In this document: piece by piece, positions 6,513 to 6,764 of the stretch
Layout: the number at the start of each line of letters is the position of its first letter
Numbering within the stretch: the stretch's first letter is position 1
DNA from: an uncultured Eubacteriales bacterium
GTDB taxonomy: Bacteria; Bacillota; Clostridia; Peptostreptococcales; Anaerovoracaceae
Direction: 5' to 3'
Length of the DNA: 6,764 nucleotides
Assembly (NCBI GenBank): GCA_902803725.1
Contig: CADCRD010000056.1
Location: forward strand, 1-6,764
Program-made: the position numbers and the translations under genes
Notes under the pieces: model-generated
What the model saw: the letters and a program-made list of their open reading frames with translations, nothing else
What the model was told of the DNA's origin: nothing
The model's database searches: none

Positions 6513-6764
6513 CTATTTTGTATCTTCACTCTCTGCGGCCGCATCGCCGTCCGGCTCTGCCATTTCACCCGGCTGCGGTTCATGAATATCTGTTGCCTTT
6601 GATGTATAGAGTATTCCGTCAAGATGATCTATCTCATGGCTGGCCACTACAGCTTCGAAATCTGTAAAAGTATACTGCTGCATGATGCCGTCTCTGTCAA
6701 GAGCATTTACCTTGATACTCAGCGGACGCTTTACTTTTCCTATGAGTCCCGGAACGGAAAGACA
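6513..6764 (-). CDS. def: Peptide deformylase, C-terminal part (5' end beyond the window)
   Basis: This metalloenzyme removes the N-formyl group from nascent proteins. Only the last 83 codons and the TAG stop (6515-6513) are visible; about half of the protein lies beyond the right edge. The window opens on the Cys codon of the second PDF motif (CLSVPG; the usual preceding Glu-Gly is outside). That Cys is a metal ligand. The third motif HEIDHLDG (visible residues 43-50) supplies the two His ligands and the catalytic Glu. After the last core strand (LYTSKATDI, visible 52-60) there is a tail of about 23 residues rich in Glu, Asp, Pro and Ala that is not part of the normal fold. It precedes fmt as in many bacteria. 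The identity is certain from the paired motifs. Its start and full length cannot be seen. Confidence 0.96.
   Translation of the reverse strand, partial: CLSVPGLIGKVKRPLSIKVNALDRDGIMQQYTFTDFEAVVASHEIDHLDGILYTSKATDIHEPQPGEMAEPDGDAAAESEDTK

Larger units (their letters stand above)
1..6764 (-). other. Putative single operon: def-fmt-yugP-rsmB-prpC-prkC-rsgA
   Basis: All seven genes point the same way with gaps of 39, 23, 0, -4 (overlap), -11 (overlap) and 4 bases. No gap contains a recognisable hairpin followed by a T-run, so a single transcript entering from the right edge is the simplest reading. This is inferred from spacing; internal promoters inside coding sequence cannot be excluded by eye. 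Both operon ends are outside the window. Confidence 0.8.

Overview
The window is almost entirely coding. It holds seven genes, all on the minus strand, packed end to end in what looks like one operon. Read in the direction of transcription (high to low coordinates) they are: the 3' end of def (peptide deformylase), fmt (Met-tRNA formyltransferase), a membrane zinc metallopeptidase of the YugP family, rsmB (16S rRNA m5C methyltransferase), prpC/stp (PP2C phosphatase), prkC (PASTA Ser/Thr kinase), and the first 268 codons of rsgA (ribosome-assembly GTPase). Only about 66 bases lie between genes: 39 between def and fmt, 23 between fmt and yugP, and 4 between prkC and rsgA. The other junctions abut or overlap. 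No stretch over 300 bases lacks a gene, and I see no RNA gene, mobile element, CRISPR array or convincing terminator.

The gene set and order point to a Gram-positive Firmicute, most likely a member of Clostridia. They match the Bacillus subtilis block def-fmt-rsmB-rlmN-prpC-prkC-cpgA(rsgA), but with two differences. A yugP-like gene sits between fmt and rsmB, and rlmN is missing between rsmB and prpC. Supporting signs are the PASTA kinase with a C-terminal extracellular domain, strong AGGAGG-type ribosome binding sites and moderate G+C (mid-40s percent by eye). I cannot name the genus.

The genes fall into three themes. def and fmt handle N-terminal formylation and deformylation of nascent proteins. 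rsmB and rsgA modify or mature the small ribosomal subunit. prpC and prkC form an antagonistic phosphatase/kinase pair that senses the cell wall; in B. subtilis RsgA (CpgA) is a known substrate of this pair, so the order prpC-prkC-rsgA places enzyme pair and target in one transcript. The role of the YugP peptidase here is unknown.

This is mainly a conserved housekeeping region. I found no new defence or mobile system. The points worth checking are the missing rlmN, the embedded yugP, the acidic tail on the deformylase, and possible kinase target residues in PrkC and RsgA.
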